From Paenibacillus senegalensis JC66 (GTDB taxonomy: Bacteria > Bacillota > Bacilli > Paenibacillales > NBRC-103111), in the NCBI RefSeq assembly GCF_000285515.1, contig NZ_HE610958.1, positions 433,394 to 497,393 of the forward strand: DNA of 64,000 nucleotides, written 5' to 3'. How positions within the stretch are numbered: the stretch's first letter is position 1; every line of letters starts with the position of its first letter. The notes below the pieces were generated by a model. That model ran no database searches and was not told the DNA's origin. It saw only the letters and a list, made by a program, of their open reading frames with translations. Of this stretch, positions 8,385 through 16,902 are shown in pieces. The translations under genes were made by a program, and so were the position numbers.

Positions 8385-9124
8385 CTACAAAATATATTTG
8401 TAAATAACCTGCGCCACCCCGTTGTCATCCTGATGGCCTGTTACCTCATCAGCGGCTTGCCGGATTTCCTCGGGTGCATTGCTCATGGCTATGCTCAGAC
8501 CGGCAACACGGAAGCGGAAAGATCATTGTTGCCGTCTCCCACCGCAATGGTATCCTGTGGAGATATACCAAGCAAATCGCACACCTCGATTAGCCCAGCC
8601 CCTTTGCTGCGGCCTTTAGGATTTACTTCCACATTATCGGGTGAGGAGCTGCTGACCTCCACTTCTCCCCAGTCTGTTAATTGTTTCCGCACCTGGCTCA
8701 GCCAGGATAATTCACTGGTTTTAAATCCAAGCTGCAGCCAAATATGATGCTTCGGCCAGCGGATAAGCTCGTCTATGGACATAAGAGACGCTTCCGTTGA
8801 ATGTGCCCAGAAAATAAGCGGATCCGGACAGGAATTAATAACATCAAGGATATGCCGCACCTGGATTTCCTTCATCAAGTATCTGCCGTGCAAGATACCT
8901 GGCTTGACCCATATTTCACTGCCGTTATTGGCAATAACAGGTCCTGGAAAATCCATCCCCGCAGTCAGCTGCTTAATTTCCCGCAGGCTTCGCCCAGTAG
9001 CCAGAACAACCTGCACACCCGCTTGCTGAGCCAGATGAATCGCCCGCCGGTTCTCCTCCGATACCTCAGATTGTGAATTAAGCAGGGTCCCATCCATATC
9101 CAGTGCCAACAATTTGCAATTCAT
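8385..9124 (-). pseudogene. Cof-type HAD-IIB sugar-phosphate phosphatase, frameshifted
   Basis: The frame from the ATG at 9124 starts MNCKLLALDMDGTLLNSQSE, with the DxDGTL nucleophile motif of HAD phosphatases, then ATGRSLREI and the C2 cap region. It reaches KGRSKGAGLIEVCDLLGI and the last motif GDGNNDLS, and then stops at 8495. The expected continuation (GLSIAMSNAPEEIRQAADEV ... YKYIL) is present in another frame and runs to a stop at 8385. One nucleotide is therefore missing around 8505-8515. Without the shift the protein would be about 247 aa, normal for the family, which acts on small phosphorylated sugars or flavin precursors in the cytoplasm. It may be a true pseudogene or a sequencing error. 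Confidence 0.8.
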
Positions 9125-9174
9125 AAGCTGTCTTCCGCCTTTCCATTCTCTCTGTTCCCAAAGAACTATTATTC

Positions 9175-9238
9175 CATCTGGTTCCCTATAGATTACTATC
9201 CCATCTGGTTTCTATGATACTACTATCCCATATCTGGA
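9175..9238. repeat. 27-bp degenerate tandem repeat, three units
   Basis: CCATCTGG-containing units occur at 9175, 9202 and 9229 (the third reads CCATATCTGG), with flanking ACTATT / ACTATC. The array lies 50-115 bp upstream of the HAD gene start, in its presumed leader or promoter. Confidence 0.6.
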
Positions 9239-9280
9239 TCAGCTGTATGCTTAGTCTACAAAACTAATGTTAAAAATAAC

Positions 9281-9341
9281 AAAAGCACCTTACTCCGAAT
9301 ACCTGCGGACACCTAGCCGCCAGCCGGAGGAAGACGCTTTT
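9281..9341. terminator. Long imperfect hairpin, possible terminator
   Basis: AAAAGCACCTTACTCCG and CGGAGGAAGACGCTTTT pair with a few mismatches around a GC-rich loop of 27 nt. It lies between the HAD gene and the small Fur-linked gene, both on the minus strand, and could end the transcript of the small gene. Confidence 0.5.
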
Positions 9342-9482
9342 ATTCTCCATGATCTGAATCTAAAAAGAATTAACGAGGTTAAATGGGAAAGTCAGCAGAC
9401 TTTCCGCTTAACGTCCGCTCAAATCGTATCAATAATATAACCTCGCGCATTTCATGTTAATAATGGACCGGCTAATAAAGGA

Positions 9483-9662
9483 TCAGCGGCTCATTTCGTT
9501 GACAATCTTCCCACTAGTTTGCTGGAAACGTGAAGCAGGGACCGATGCACGACGGCGTCTCCAGAACTGCTCAGTTTGATTAGCATGCTCCATAGCCATA
9601 AATACGCAGAAGCTCCCAACCCCGAATAAGATAAACAATACAAGCAATGGCAGTAAACTCAT
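9483..9662 (-). CDS. Small membrane protein under a Fur box (59 aa)
   Basis: 59 aa, starting MSLLPLLVLFILFGVGSF. One membrane helix (residues 3-24) is followed by a basic cytoplasmic-looking tail (EQFWRRRRASVPASRFQQ). GGAGTGG about 8 nt upstream supports the ATG at 9662. A promoter and a perfect 7-1-7 Fur box lie 53-97 nt upstream, so expression should rise in iron limitation. No cysteine or His-rich metal motif is present, apart from Cys19 in the helix. I do not recognise the family. Possible roles are a regulator or subunit of an iron transporter elsewhere in the genome, but that is only inference from the Fur box. Confidence 0.65.
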   Translation of the reverse strand: MSLLPLLVLFILFGVGSFCVFMAMEHANQTEQFWRRRRASVPASRFQQTSGKIVNEMSR

Positions 9663-9714
9663 TTTGTCCGTTCCACTCCATCCTAATCTTTATCCGTCTT
9701 TAATCCGTCAACAA

Positions 9715-9759
9715 TGATAATCATTATCACTATTGTACATGAATGAAGAAAGAAATCAA
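9715..9759 (-). promoter_or_regulatory. Promoter with a perfect Fur box
   Basis: TGATAATCATTATCA at 9715-9729 is a perfect 7-1-7 inverted repeat matching the Bacillus Fur consensus. On the minus strand TTGATT (9759-9754) and TACAAT (9737-9732) are separated by 16 nt, which places the predicted transcript start inside the Fur box. This is the geometry of Fur repression in the absence of iron limitation. Confidence 0.85.
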
Positions 9760-9794
9760 CTGGTTTTTATTCGAGACCAAAATTTCTGTGAAAA

Positions 9795-10180
9795 TAAAAC
9801 GCCCGGCATGACGAGAAATCTTGGGTAATAGCACCTCAATCCCATGCATAGTACGACGTTTCGTCTGTAACACTGACTGCAGCTCCTTCGTAGCTTAAAG
9901 CCCTGTATTTGTATGCATTTGTACGATTTGTCATACAAATCTCCAGTAATCGCACTTCAATCTCCCGCATTTGTACGATTTGTCATACAAATCTTGGGTA
10001 ATCGCCCTTCAATCCCCTGTATTTGTACGACGTTTCATACAAATCTCCGTATTCGCCCTTCAACCCCAGGCATTTGTACGACATTTCGTACAAAATGCAG
10101 GAAACAAGCCCGCGACCCCCGCCAACCCGCCAATCTTGGCTATTTTCATGCAGGAGGTGTGCCTGAGAATTCAATGGCAT
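9795..10180 (+). repeat. Dispersed repeat element, copy A, with four 52-bp units
   Basis: Units starting CATTTGTACG or TATTTGTACG begin at 9916, 9968, 10020 and 10071 (spacing 52, 52, 51). Each unit holds an inverted repeat (TTTGTACGA ... TCATACAAA) followed by a GGTAATCGCCCTTCAATCCC-like stretch. The element starts with a more diverged unit (AATAAAACGCCCGGCATGA...) and ends at GAGAATTCAATGGCATGAC. The same element in the same order and orientation is at 41490-41867. Apparent ORFs through it on both strands are repetitive and lack ribosome binding sites. I recall similar repeats, often annotated as hypothetical proteins, in other Paenibacillus genomes; not checked. Confidence 0.85.
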
Positions 10181-10277
10181 GACGGTTTTCATCGCATTAT
10201 CGAATTTCCTTATCCTATTCTCCACTACTGCCTATGGAGTCTGTCTAGGAATTGTAAATGTCTTTCGTTGTACCACC

Positions 10278-10301
10278 GCGAGCGTTAGAATCCAAAGCAG
10301 C
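10278..10301. repeat. Dispersed GAGCGTTAG motif
   Basis: GCGAGCGTTAGAATCCAAAG is shared with 55580-55600 (GGAGCGTTAGAATTCAAAAC). The GAGCGTTAG core also occurs at 20446-20454 and 55630-55638. All four lie in intergenic DNA. Confidence 0.45.
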
Positions 10302-10650
10302 TGCTTCCGGGCGCAGCAGCGTCAAGCTTTATTATTATGCATAAATCATCGATTGCTTTGACAAATAGAAAAGAATGGGATATAATTATTTGATTCGCTT
10401 GAAACCCTCATCATTTTCCCTATCTACGCAGGAAAAATCACTTCTATGTACCATTCTATTTCACCCAACAAATAGAACATGAACAAGAAAGTTAAGGTTT
10501 ACAAGTATCACCGATTCACACTGGCGCGGTCTTCGGAGCCGCAAGGATGGAAGAGAGGCAGGGCTTTCATTGTTTTGGAGATGCTTTAACATTGAGCGAA
10601 CACACACCGCACAGAAGACCATACCGCGGTCTAGACGTGGAAATAACCAT

Positions 10651-10702
10651 AACCCGACATAACTCGCGGCTTTGAAGTACCGCGAACGAATGTCGGGTTT
10701 TA
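10651..10702. terminator. Perfect two-part hairpin downstream of the nagB-like gene
   Basis: AACCCGACAT pairs with ATGTCGGGTT, and inside it CGCGG pairs with CCGCG. A TTTTAACATTTT tail follows on the plus strand, while on the minus strand the tail is weak. It is the first strong structure after the sugar operon, so it may end that transcript, but its tail polarity fits the plus strand better. Confidence 0.5.
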
Positions 10703-10723
10703 ACATTTTAAGGTCGGTTTTAA

Positions 10724-10800
10724 CTTTTTATTGAAAGGTCCTGTTCATTTTCATTTTTATTGAAAGGTCCTGTCCATTTTTATCGAAAGGTCCAGTTCAG
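10724..10800. repeat. About 26-bp tandem repeat after the sugar operon
   Basis: Three units of the form TTTTTATTGAAAGGTCCTGT, the third with ATCGAAAGGTCCAGT, end 10 bp before the nagB-like stop codon. They would form the 3' UTR of the operon. Confidence 0.7.
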
Positions 10801-10809
10801 CAGCCGCTT

Positions 10810-11547
10810 TTACACCCATTGATAAATGCTGGCCGAAGATTCCTTATCCAAATAAAGCCTCCAGCTCGGGTGTGTTTTTAGGATGGTAGCGGGCACATTC
10901 GGATCAACGGTCTCTCGAAACGTATCCGCTATTGCCTTTGCCTTGGCTTGGCGGGGGACTACGGAAACGATATGACGGCTTTTTAAAATATGTTGAACCG
11001 TCATCGTGATAGCCTGCTCGGGAACGTCCCCGGTACGCTCAAACCACCCCTCTCTAACCTGCTGCCGCTTGCAGGTTTCACTTAAATTGACAATGGTATA
11101 AGGAGATTCTAATTGAAAATCCGCCGGAGGATCGTTAAACGCAATATGAGCGTTCTCTCCAATTCCGATCAAAGCAAGGTCAACAGGCGCCTGTTCAATC
11201 TCTTTATTTAACAGCGCAACGACTTCCTCGGCTTTGCTCTCGCCGTCGATTAGACAGGCCCGGCCTACCGGCGCGAATTTCAAAAAACGCTCCTTCAAAT
11301 AACGGCGGAAGCTTGCAGGATGCGACTCTGGAAGACCAATATATTCATCCAAATGGAACATTTCCACTTTGTCCCATTGTATTTCCCTTTTTACAAAATG
11401 CGACAAAAACTCAAACTGAGATGCCCCGGTTGACAGCACAATCCTGGCTCTTCCCTGTTCGGCGATAATTTCCTTGAGCAAAGCTTCGCAAGCAAGAGCT
11501 GCCGTAAGCCCTGCCTGATCCGCCTGCTCCATAATAGTTAATTGCAT
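10810..11547 (-). CDS. Glucosamine-6-phosphate deaminase family protein (variant active site)
   Basis: 245 aa, the usual length for NagB-type enzymes, which convert glucosamine-6-phosphate to fructose-6-phosphate and ammonia in the cytoplasm. The phosphate loop STGASQFEF and the catalytic HLDEYIGL are present. The second motif reads GIGENAHIAFNDPP where E. coli NagB has GVGNDGHIAFNEP. The Asp and Glu that flank the catalytic His (Asp141 and Glu148 in E. coli) are therefore Asn and Asp. This pattern recurs in a NagB subgroup, so activity on a related sugar phosphate is possible. Last gene of the sugar operon, 123 nt after the esterase gene. Confidence 0.82.
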   Translation of the reverse strand: MQLTIMEQADQAGLTAALACEALLKEIIAEQGRARIVLSTGASQFEFLSHFVKREIQWDKVEMFHLDEYIGLPESHPASFRRYLKERFLKFAPVGRACLIDGESKAEEVVALLNKEIEQAPVDLALIGIGENAHIAFNDPPADFQLESPYTIVNLSETCKRQQVREGWFERTGDVPEQAITMTVQHILKSRHIVSVVPRQAKAKAIADTFRETVDPNVPATILKTHPSWRLYLDKESSASIYQWV

Positions 11548-11670
11548 GTCAGTAAGCCTCCTTGCTTAGATGTTGATTTTCATGAGGATTCTATTCAGCA
11601 TTCGCTGCGCCAAGATTTCCCCTTGGGTCAGCGGTCAAACAATCGCGATTCCCCGGCGTCAAGACGTTTG

Positions 11671-13716
11671 TCATTCCCCGATGTCAAGAACCCGTAAAAT
11701 GCCTGGCCAAACAACACTCATAAGCTCGTTCTCGTCCCCAGGCGGGGCGGTAATCAGATCTTTGAATGAGATCGGTCGCATCTCGGAGCTGATCCGAATG
11801 CTGTCATCCAATAATGCGGCAAGCTGGATATAGATCGCTTCACGCCCCTCAGCATGAAACCGGATATCTTCGCTCAGCCATTCTCCGAAGTGCGCTATTG
11901 CTCCGACACATCGCAACACATCATAAGTCCTTAGAGCAGCCAGACTGTCTCCAAGCCAAATCAAATCATCGGTCAATTTGTGCAGCACGCCAAAAAAAGA
12001 GTACGGCGGTTTGCCGTATATCGGATAAGGCTCATGAGGGCCCATACCCGAAAGATTAACGACCAGGACAGATCTGCCTTTGCCGCAAGTCTGCGCGATC
12101 CACGGCCAGTGCTTCTGAAGCTTTCTTGTCCCTCCCTGCCAAATCGCAACGGTTAAAGGCAGCTTGCCGGGATGCTCTTCCTTTTGAGTTCCATTGTTGA
12201 CACCGTGAAAAACATAAGCACTGTTCATGATCCCCTCCTGGGACCACCACAGCCGGTAATCGACACGCAGCCCCTCCACCTTGCCAAGCTCTACAACGCG
12301 CGGGTTCCAGTCACAGGGCCTGCGGCCGGAGTACACCTGACTGGACAGCCATTCCCTTGCTTGATTCCGCGCAAGCTTCTGCGGCCGTGCGGCGCGAATA
12401 TGCCGCCACTGCTCGCAGCGGTCCGCATTTTCATCGCCAATTGTGCGGGCATCCTTCATATCCCTATGCACCTGCCCTGTTGCTGAACACCACAGCTTCT
12501 TCGGCGAGATGGCCTCCAGTCTCACGTCGCTCTGGGCAACCTTCACCTGCAAATGGCGAACAAAGAACGCAGCCGCTTCGTTAGCCATACGGTCCGTATA
12601 GTGATGTGTGGAAGTGTCCGTAACGAGCTGCAGCAGATCGGGTTCGCCAAGCAGCTTCCAGTATCGCATGCTGCGTTCGACCGTACGGCGCGTTGCTTCA
12701 ATCGGAAAAAAATCATACTCGGCCGCCAATATCAATAACGGCTTCGGAGCAAAAGCAAGCAGCAGGTCCTCATGATCATAACCGAGCGCAGTCAAGCCCG
12801 GCCAAACCTGCTCTGCATCCTGTACGCCGCCGGCATGCATGTACTGCTGCCGATTCATAATAAACGTTGCCGGAGCTGCCGCCGCAATGCGATCGTCGCC
12901 TACCATCATCATCGCGGTTTGAGTGCCTCCGCCCGAATTGCCGGTCACTCCAATCCGGCTCGGATCGACCTCCGGGCGGGCGCACAAATAGTCGAGAGCG
13001 CGCGCAGCATCATGGAGAAAATAGCGGGCTACGCTTTCCCCAAGGAAATGGCACTGCACACCGTAATGCTGGTGCTCCTGAGTGCCCCAGGCAACCTCCC
13101 CATCCCGCTCCGGATGTCCGCAAAAGCTGAGCCGTTCCCCCTGCCCCGGCGGATCTATAGCAAACACTACGAGGCCTGCCCGGACAAAATGGCGGATGAC
13201 CCGCTGATAATATGGACTGTGCTTGCCTTCCTTCTCATGGCCGCACAGAAACAAGATTGCAGCTGAGCGCTGCTCGCGGACTTGCGGAAGATACAGGTTA
13301 CCTGTCACATAGTGGCCGCGCCTTGCTTCGAATACGATATTCTCGATAGTAAGCCCGCTTTCCCTGATCATCCCTATCGTCCGTGCATTCAGCGGGCAAT
13401 CTTCCCCTGTGCGTCGTATTGCATCTTCACATTTCGTTTCATAGTTGTTGTGCAGAACCTTCTGCCCGTACTCCGCCCGGATGCGGCTATCTGTTCGAAC
13501 ATCATCGTCAGGCCAGCCGCCAAGCGCCTGAAAAAACGCCTTGCGAAATTCCTGCTGCCTGCGAAGCACATCCTCCCGTGTGATCAAACGGTCTCTCGCC
13601 CGGTCTCCCGCAGCAAACGCCTCGTCAGCACGCGAGAACACGTACTGTTTTAACTGATCTCTCGTATCGTATAAAGTACAGCAGTACTGCTCAAGTTCGT
13701 CTATCTTCATCTTCAT
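11671..13716 (-). CDS. Large alpha/beta hydrolase of the acetyl xylan esterase type
   Basis: 681 aa with no signal peptide, so intracellular. The catalytic domain spans roughly residues 120-400: GLVVFAIDPPGQGERLS, the nucleophile elbow TGNSGGGT (Ser about 261), AAEYDFFP with the likely Asp (about 335) and a downstream HH for the His. About 280 further residues form a C-terminal domain with no motif I recognise. Acetyl xylan esterase-type hydrolases remove acetyl groups from sugars. The ATG at 13716 overlaps the stop of the preceding oxidoreductase gene as TGATG, so translation is coupled. In this operon it could deacetylate an imported sugar before the NagB-like step. Confidence 0.8.
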   Translation of the reverse strand: MKMKIDELEQYCCTLYDTRDQLKQYVFSRADEAFAAGDRARDRLITREDVLRRQQEFRKAFFQALGGWPDDDVRTDSRIRAEYGQKVLHNNYETKCEDAIRRTGEDCPLNARTIGMIRESGLTIENIVFEARRGHYVTGNLYLPQVREQRSAAILFLCGHEKEGKHSPYYQRVIRHFVRAGLVVFAIDPPGQGERLSFCGHPERDGEVAWGTQEHQHYGVQCHFLGESVARYFLHDAARALDYLCARPEVDPSRIGVTGNSGGGTQTAMMMVGDDRIAAAAPATFIMNRQQYMHAGGVQDAEQVWPGLTALGYDHEDLLLAFAPKPLLILAAEYDFFPIEATRRTVERSMRYWKLLGEPDLLQLVTDTSTHHYTDRMANEAAAFFVRHLQVKVAQSDVRLEAISPKKLWCSATGQVHRDMKDARTIGDENADRCEQWRHIRAARPQKLARNQAREWLSSQVYSGRRPCDWNPRVVELGKVEGLRVDYRLWWSQEGIMNSAYVFHGVNNGTQKEEHPGKLPLTVAIWQGGTRKLQKHWPWIAQTCGKGRSVLVVNLSGMGPHEPYPIYGKPPYSFFGVLHKLTDDLIWLGDSLAALRTYDVLRCVGAIAHFGEWLSEDIRFHAEGREAIYIQLAALLDDSIRISSEMRPISFKDLITAPPGDENELMSVVWPGILRVLDIGE

Positions 13717-15068
13717 CACCCGCGCTCACCTTCTGACAACCGTCCGCTTCCCAGGCGCGGCGACTGATTATCTTCCGATGATCGCTCCCTTTTCAGACGC
13801 AGCTCCCGCTCGCCTTGTTCTGCGCCGTATGGGCCAGCCGCACGAATAGCTGCTGCCGACAGATCAGGCAGCTTCTGCACCCCGCCTTCGGCAATGGAGC
13901 GGTTCGCCAGCACGCCAATCAGCATAGATTGCGCTCCAATCCGGCTGTCTGCCTGCTGCCCCAACGGGTCGGGCACGCCATCTTGAGCAAACAAAGCTCT
14001 GCGCAGCTTGGCATCTCCTCCACCGTGACCGGAAGCGGAAACATCCACTTCCACAAGCTCCTGTCTGCCGTCCGCGTGATAGATGTAAATCCGGTTGGCC
14101 TCGCCCTGCTTCATATCCGCATTCGCGTATATATTGGAGACCTCAATCCGTCCCTTGCTTCCGTTAATCGCAGCCCGCCAGCCCTCGTAAGGGCTGTAAG
14201 CGACTAGCGAATAGGTCAGCATAGCCTGATTCTGGTAGCGCACCTGTACCGACATCGTATCGTAGATATCTATCCGGCTGTCGAACAGACAGCGGTCACG
14301 GATATACCCATCCTCACCTTCAGCCTGACGATAGTACTGATTCATAAACTCATCCTTCTCGATATCCAGATAGAATTCGCAATCGTCCTGACGATGACAG
14401 GTCAGACAGCGCCCCCCGTGCTCTTGGCGGTCGTCCCCGTAGACCCGTCTCGCTCCGAAAGCATGCACCTCTTCAGGACAGCTATTCATCCACCAATTCA
14501 CTATGTCAAAATGATGAGTGGACTTGTGTACGAGCAGCCCGCCGCTGTTGCCCAATTCCGCGTGCCATCTGCGGAAGTAATCCGCCCCGTGGCGGCGGTC
14601 AAGGAACCATTCCAGATCAATATGAAAGACCTCTCCGATCGTTCCGGCCATTAACAACTCTTTAACCCGGGCAAAGTACGGAGCAAAGCGGAGATTGAAC
14701 GTAACGGTTACTTTTTTCCCGCTCTCCTGCTCCGCTTTGAGAATTTCCCAACACTTCTCTTCATCAATGGTCATCGGCTTCTCACTGATGACATCACACC
14801 CTGCATTTAGAGCTTCCACAATGTAAGTGTGATGGGTGTAGTCGGCACTGGCCACGATCACCACATCCGGCTGCACCGAGGCAAGCATCCCCTGGAAATC
14901 ATCATAAACGGGAATCCCCCCGCACTCCTCACTCAAGAAGCGGGCACGCTTTGGATTAGTATCGTAAACCCCGGCAAAGGACACCGTGTCTTTCCAATCA
15001 GCGGCCAGCGGCTTGGCAAACATATATAGCGCTCTCGAACCGGCTCCGACCAGCACGTATTTCTTCAT
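13716..15068 (-). CDS. Gfo/Idh/MocA-family oxidoreductase
   Basis: 450 aa. The N-terminal Rossmann fold (MKKYVLVGAGSRALYMFAKP) binds NAD(P). The family motif SEKPMTIDEEKCWEIL follows at about residue 95, then the C-terminal substrate domain with NSGGLLVHKSTHHFD, where the last His is the usual catalytic position. A CLTCHRQDDC cluster at about 223-232 could bind a metal. The last 40 residues are charged and low-complexity. AAAGGAGGAACC upstream fixes the ATG. It lies between the permeases and the esterase and likely oxidises or epimerises the imported sugar. Confidence 0.85.
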   Translation of the reverse strand: MKKYVLVGAGSRALYMFAKPLAADWKDTVSFAGVYDTNPKRARFLSEECGGIPVYDDFQGMLASVQPDVVIVASADYTHHTYIVEALNAGCDVISEKPMTIDEEKCWEILKAEQESGKKVTVTFNLRFAPYFARVKELLMAGTIGEVFHIDLEWFLDRRHGADYFRRWHAELGNSGGLLVHKSTHHFDIVNWWMNSCPEEVHAFGARRVYGDDRQEHGGRCLTCHRQDDCEFYLDIEKDEFMNQYYRQAEGEDGYIRDRCLFDSRIDIYDTMSVQVRYQNQAMLTYSLVAYSPYEGWRAAINGSKGRIEVSNIYANADMKQGEANRIYIYHADGRQELVEVDVSASGHGGGDAKLRRALFAQDGVPDPLGQQADSRIGAQSMLIGVLANRSIAEGGVQKLPDLSAAAIRAAGPYGAEQGERELRLKRERSSEDNQSPRLGSGRLSEGERG

Positions 15069-15092
15069 GTCTTGGTTCCTCCTTTTACGCTC

Positions 15093-15923
15093 TTACCCTT
15101 TCATTCCCGTTGAAGCGATACCTTGGACGAACTGCTTCTGGGCGAACAAATAGACGATAATGACGGGAAGTGTAGTAATAACAGCCCCGGCCATCAACAG
15201 AGCCTGGTTCACATTTTCCGATTTCAAATAAAGCAGCCCGAGCGGCAAGGTATACAGCGTTTTATCCTGCAAATAAATGAGCGGTCCCAAAGTGTTGTTC
15301 CAGGCTCCCATAAACGTGAACACACCGAGCGCAGCCAATGCGGGCTTGCATAGCGGCAAGTAGATGCGAAAAAAAATCCCGAGCGGATTGCAGCCATCCA
15401 TCGTAGCCGATTCATACAGCTCCCTGGGCAGCGATTTAATGAACTGATGCATCAGGAAAATCCCGAACGCCCCGCCCAAAAAGCTGGGAATAATTAAAGG
15501 GTAGTAAGAATTAAGCGCCCCGAATTCCTTCCAGATGAAATAAGTCGGAATCATCGTCACCTGGGAAGGAATCATTAGAGAAGCCAGCATCATGACATAA
15601 ATAGGCCCGCGCAGCTTAAAGTTGTACATCGCCAGTCCAAAAGCGACAAAAGCACAGGACAGCAAGGAGCCGATCATATCAAAAACAACAATGATAAAGC
15701 TGTTTAGCGTATACCGGCCAAAATCAACCCGATTCCAGATCGTGGCGTAATTATCCCAATTGAGCGGATTGGGAATTAATTGCGGGGGCATCTGGGCTAT
15801 TGCCCCTACCGTTTTTAAAGAGGTGGACAGCATCCACACAAAAGGGAAGATCATGCAAACAGCCCCGGCTATCAGCAAAATATACATCAGCACCTTTAAC
15901 GGCCAAGGGGTAGCTTTAGTCAT
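15093..15923 (-). CDS. Carbohydrate ABC transporter permease (MalG type)
   Basis: 276 aa with six membrane segments. The EAA loop ELYESATMDGCNPLGIFFRIYLP at about 185-207 docks the ATPase. The ATG at 15923 follows AAGAGGTGGG and overlaps the end of the partner permease gene by 8 nt; an ATG 21 nt upstream lacks support. No ATP-binding protein is encoded in this operon, so a shared MsmX-type ATPase elsewhere in the genome is expected. Confidence 0.92.
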   Translation of the reverse strand: MTKATPWPLKVLMYILLIAGAVCMIFPFVWMLSTSLKTVGAIAQMPPQLIPNPLNWDNYATIWNRVDFGRYTLNSFIIVVFDMIGSLLSCAFVAFGLAMYNFKLRGPIYVMMLASLMIPSQVTMIPTYFIWKEFGALNSYYPLIIPSFLGGAFGIFLMHQFIKSLPRELYESATMDGCNPLGIFFRIYLPLCKPALAALGVFTFMGAWNNTLGPLIYLQDKTLYTLPLGLLYLKSENVNQALLMAGAVITTLPVIIVYLFAQKQFVQGIASTGMKG

Positions 15924-16797
15924 AATGCACCCACCTCTTTTCAAAGTACTTCTGGAACAGGGTAAACGCTAAAATGATAACAAACAGCAGCCACGCAGCC
16001 GCCGAGGCCGGACCCATTTTAAACAATAAAAACGCGTCACGGTAAATCAGCAGGTTAGGTACCATATTCCGTTCCGGAATGCCTGTTGTAATTGAACCGA
16101 ACAAGCCCAGGAACACATCGAAAGCCTGAAAAGCAGAAATGGTGGATAAAATCATCACCAGGTATACCATCGGCGTTACCATCGGGAAAACGATTTTGGT
16201 TAGCTGCTTCCATCCGTTGGCACCGTCTATTTGGGCTGCTTCCAATACTTCCTGCGGCACATTCTGCATTCCCGCCAAGATCAGAATCATCGACTGCCCG
16301 GCGCCCTTCCAGACCTGCACCAGAGCTATACTGGAAATAACCATCAGCCAATTGCTGCTGTCGATCCAGCGTATGGCGGCAAGCCCGATGCTTTCCAGCG
16401 CCCAGTTAATGACCCCGTATTGATAGTTAAACATCCATACCCAGACAACCCCTCCGGCAATCCACGGCGTAACCACTGGCAAAAAATAAAACAAACGGAA
16501 CAATCCCTTGGCCCGAATTCCCTGATTCAGCATAAAAGCAACAAGAAAGGCAAACGCGGTTTGAACAGGAACAAATATAAGGGCAAAAACAAATACATTG
16601 CGTAACGCTACCCAAAACTCACGCTTGTTCAGCACCCCAATCCAATTGTCCAGTCCTACCCATTGAGGGGGGTTAAACAAGTCCCATTCCGTAAAGGAAA
16701 TATAGGTAGAGAACACAATCGGGAACAAGAGGAACACGACTATCTGGATGACAAAAGGCAGTGTGAAAATGTAGCCCCAGTATCCTTGTTTTTGCAT
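15916..16797 (-). CDS. Carbohydrate ABC transporter permease (MalF type)
   Basis: 293 aa with six membrane segments. The EAA loop EVLEAAQIDGANGWKQLTKIVFP is the canonical form. The ATG at 16797 follows AAAGGTGG with an 8-nt spacer. It lies 105 nt downstream of the binding-protein gene and pairs with the MalG-type permease whose start it overlaps. Confidence 0.92.
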   Translation of the reverse strand: MQKQGYWGYIFTLPFVIQIVVFLLFPIVFSTYISFTEWDLFNPPQWVGLDNWIGVLNKREFWVALRNVFVFALIFVPVQTAFAFLVAFMLNQGIRAKGLFRLFYFLPVVTPWIAGGVVWVWMFNYQYGVINWALESIGLAAIRWIDSSNWLMVISSIALVQVWKGAGQSMILILAGMQNVPQEVLEAAQIDGANGWKQLTKIVFPMVTPMVYLVMILSTISAFQAFDVFLGLFGSITTGIPERNMVPNLLIYRDAFLLFKMGPASAAAWLLFVIILAFTLFQKYFEKRWVHYD

Positions 16798-16902
16798 GGA
16801 ACAACCACCTTTCAATCAGGAAAAAAGGAGCTCCGCCCGCAAGCTGTAACGCAAGCGAACTGAAGCCGTACAGCGGAACTCCCACCCCTTGTAAGATGCA
16901 GC

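Noticed and set aside
9916-10108. CRISPR array
   Set aside because: The units are contiguous and diverged, with no unique spacers and no cas genes.
9913-10288. Plus- and minus-strand ORFs through repeat copy A
   Set aside because: They are repetitive in all frames, have no ribosome binding site, and recur through copy B; the repeat itself explains them.
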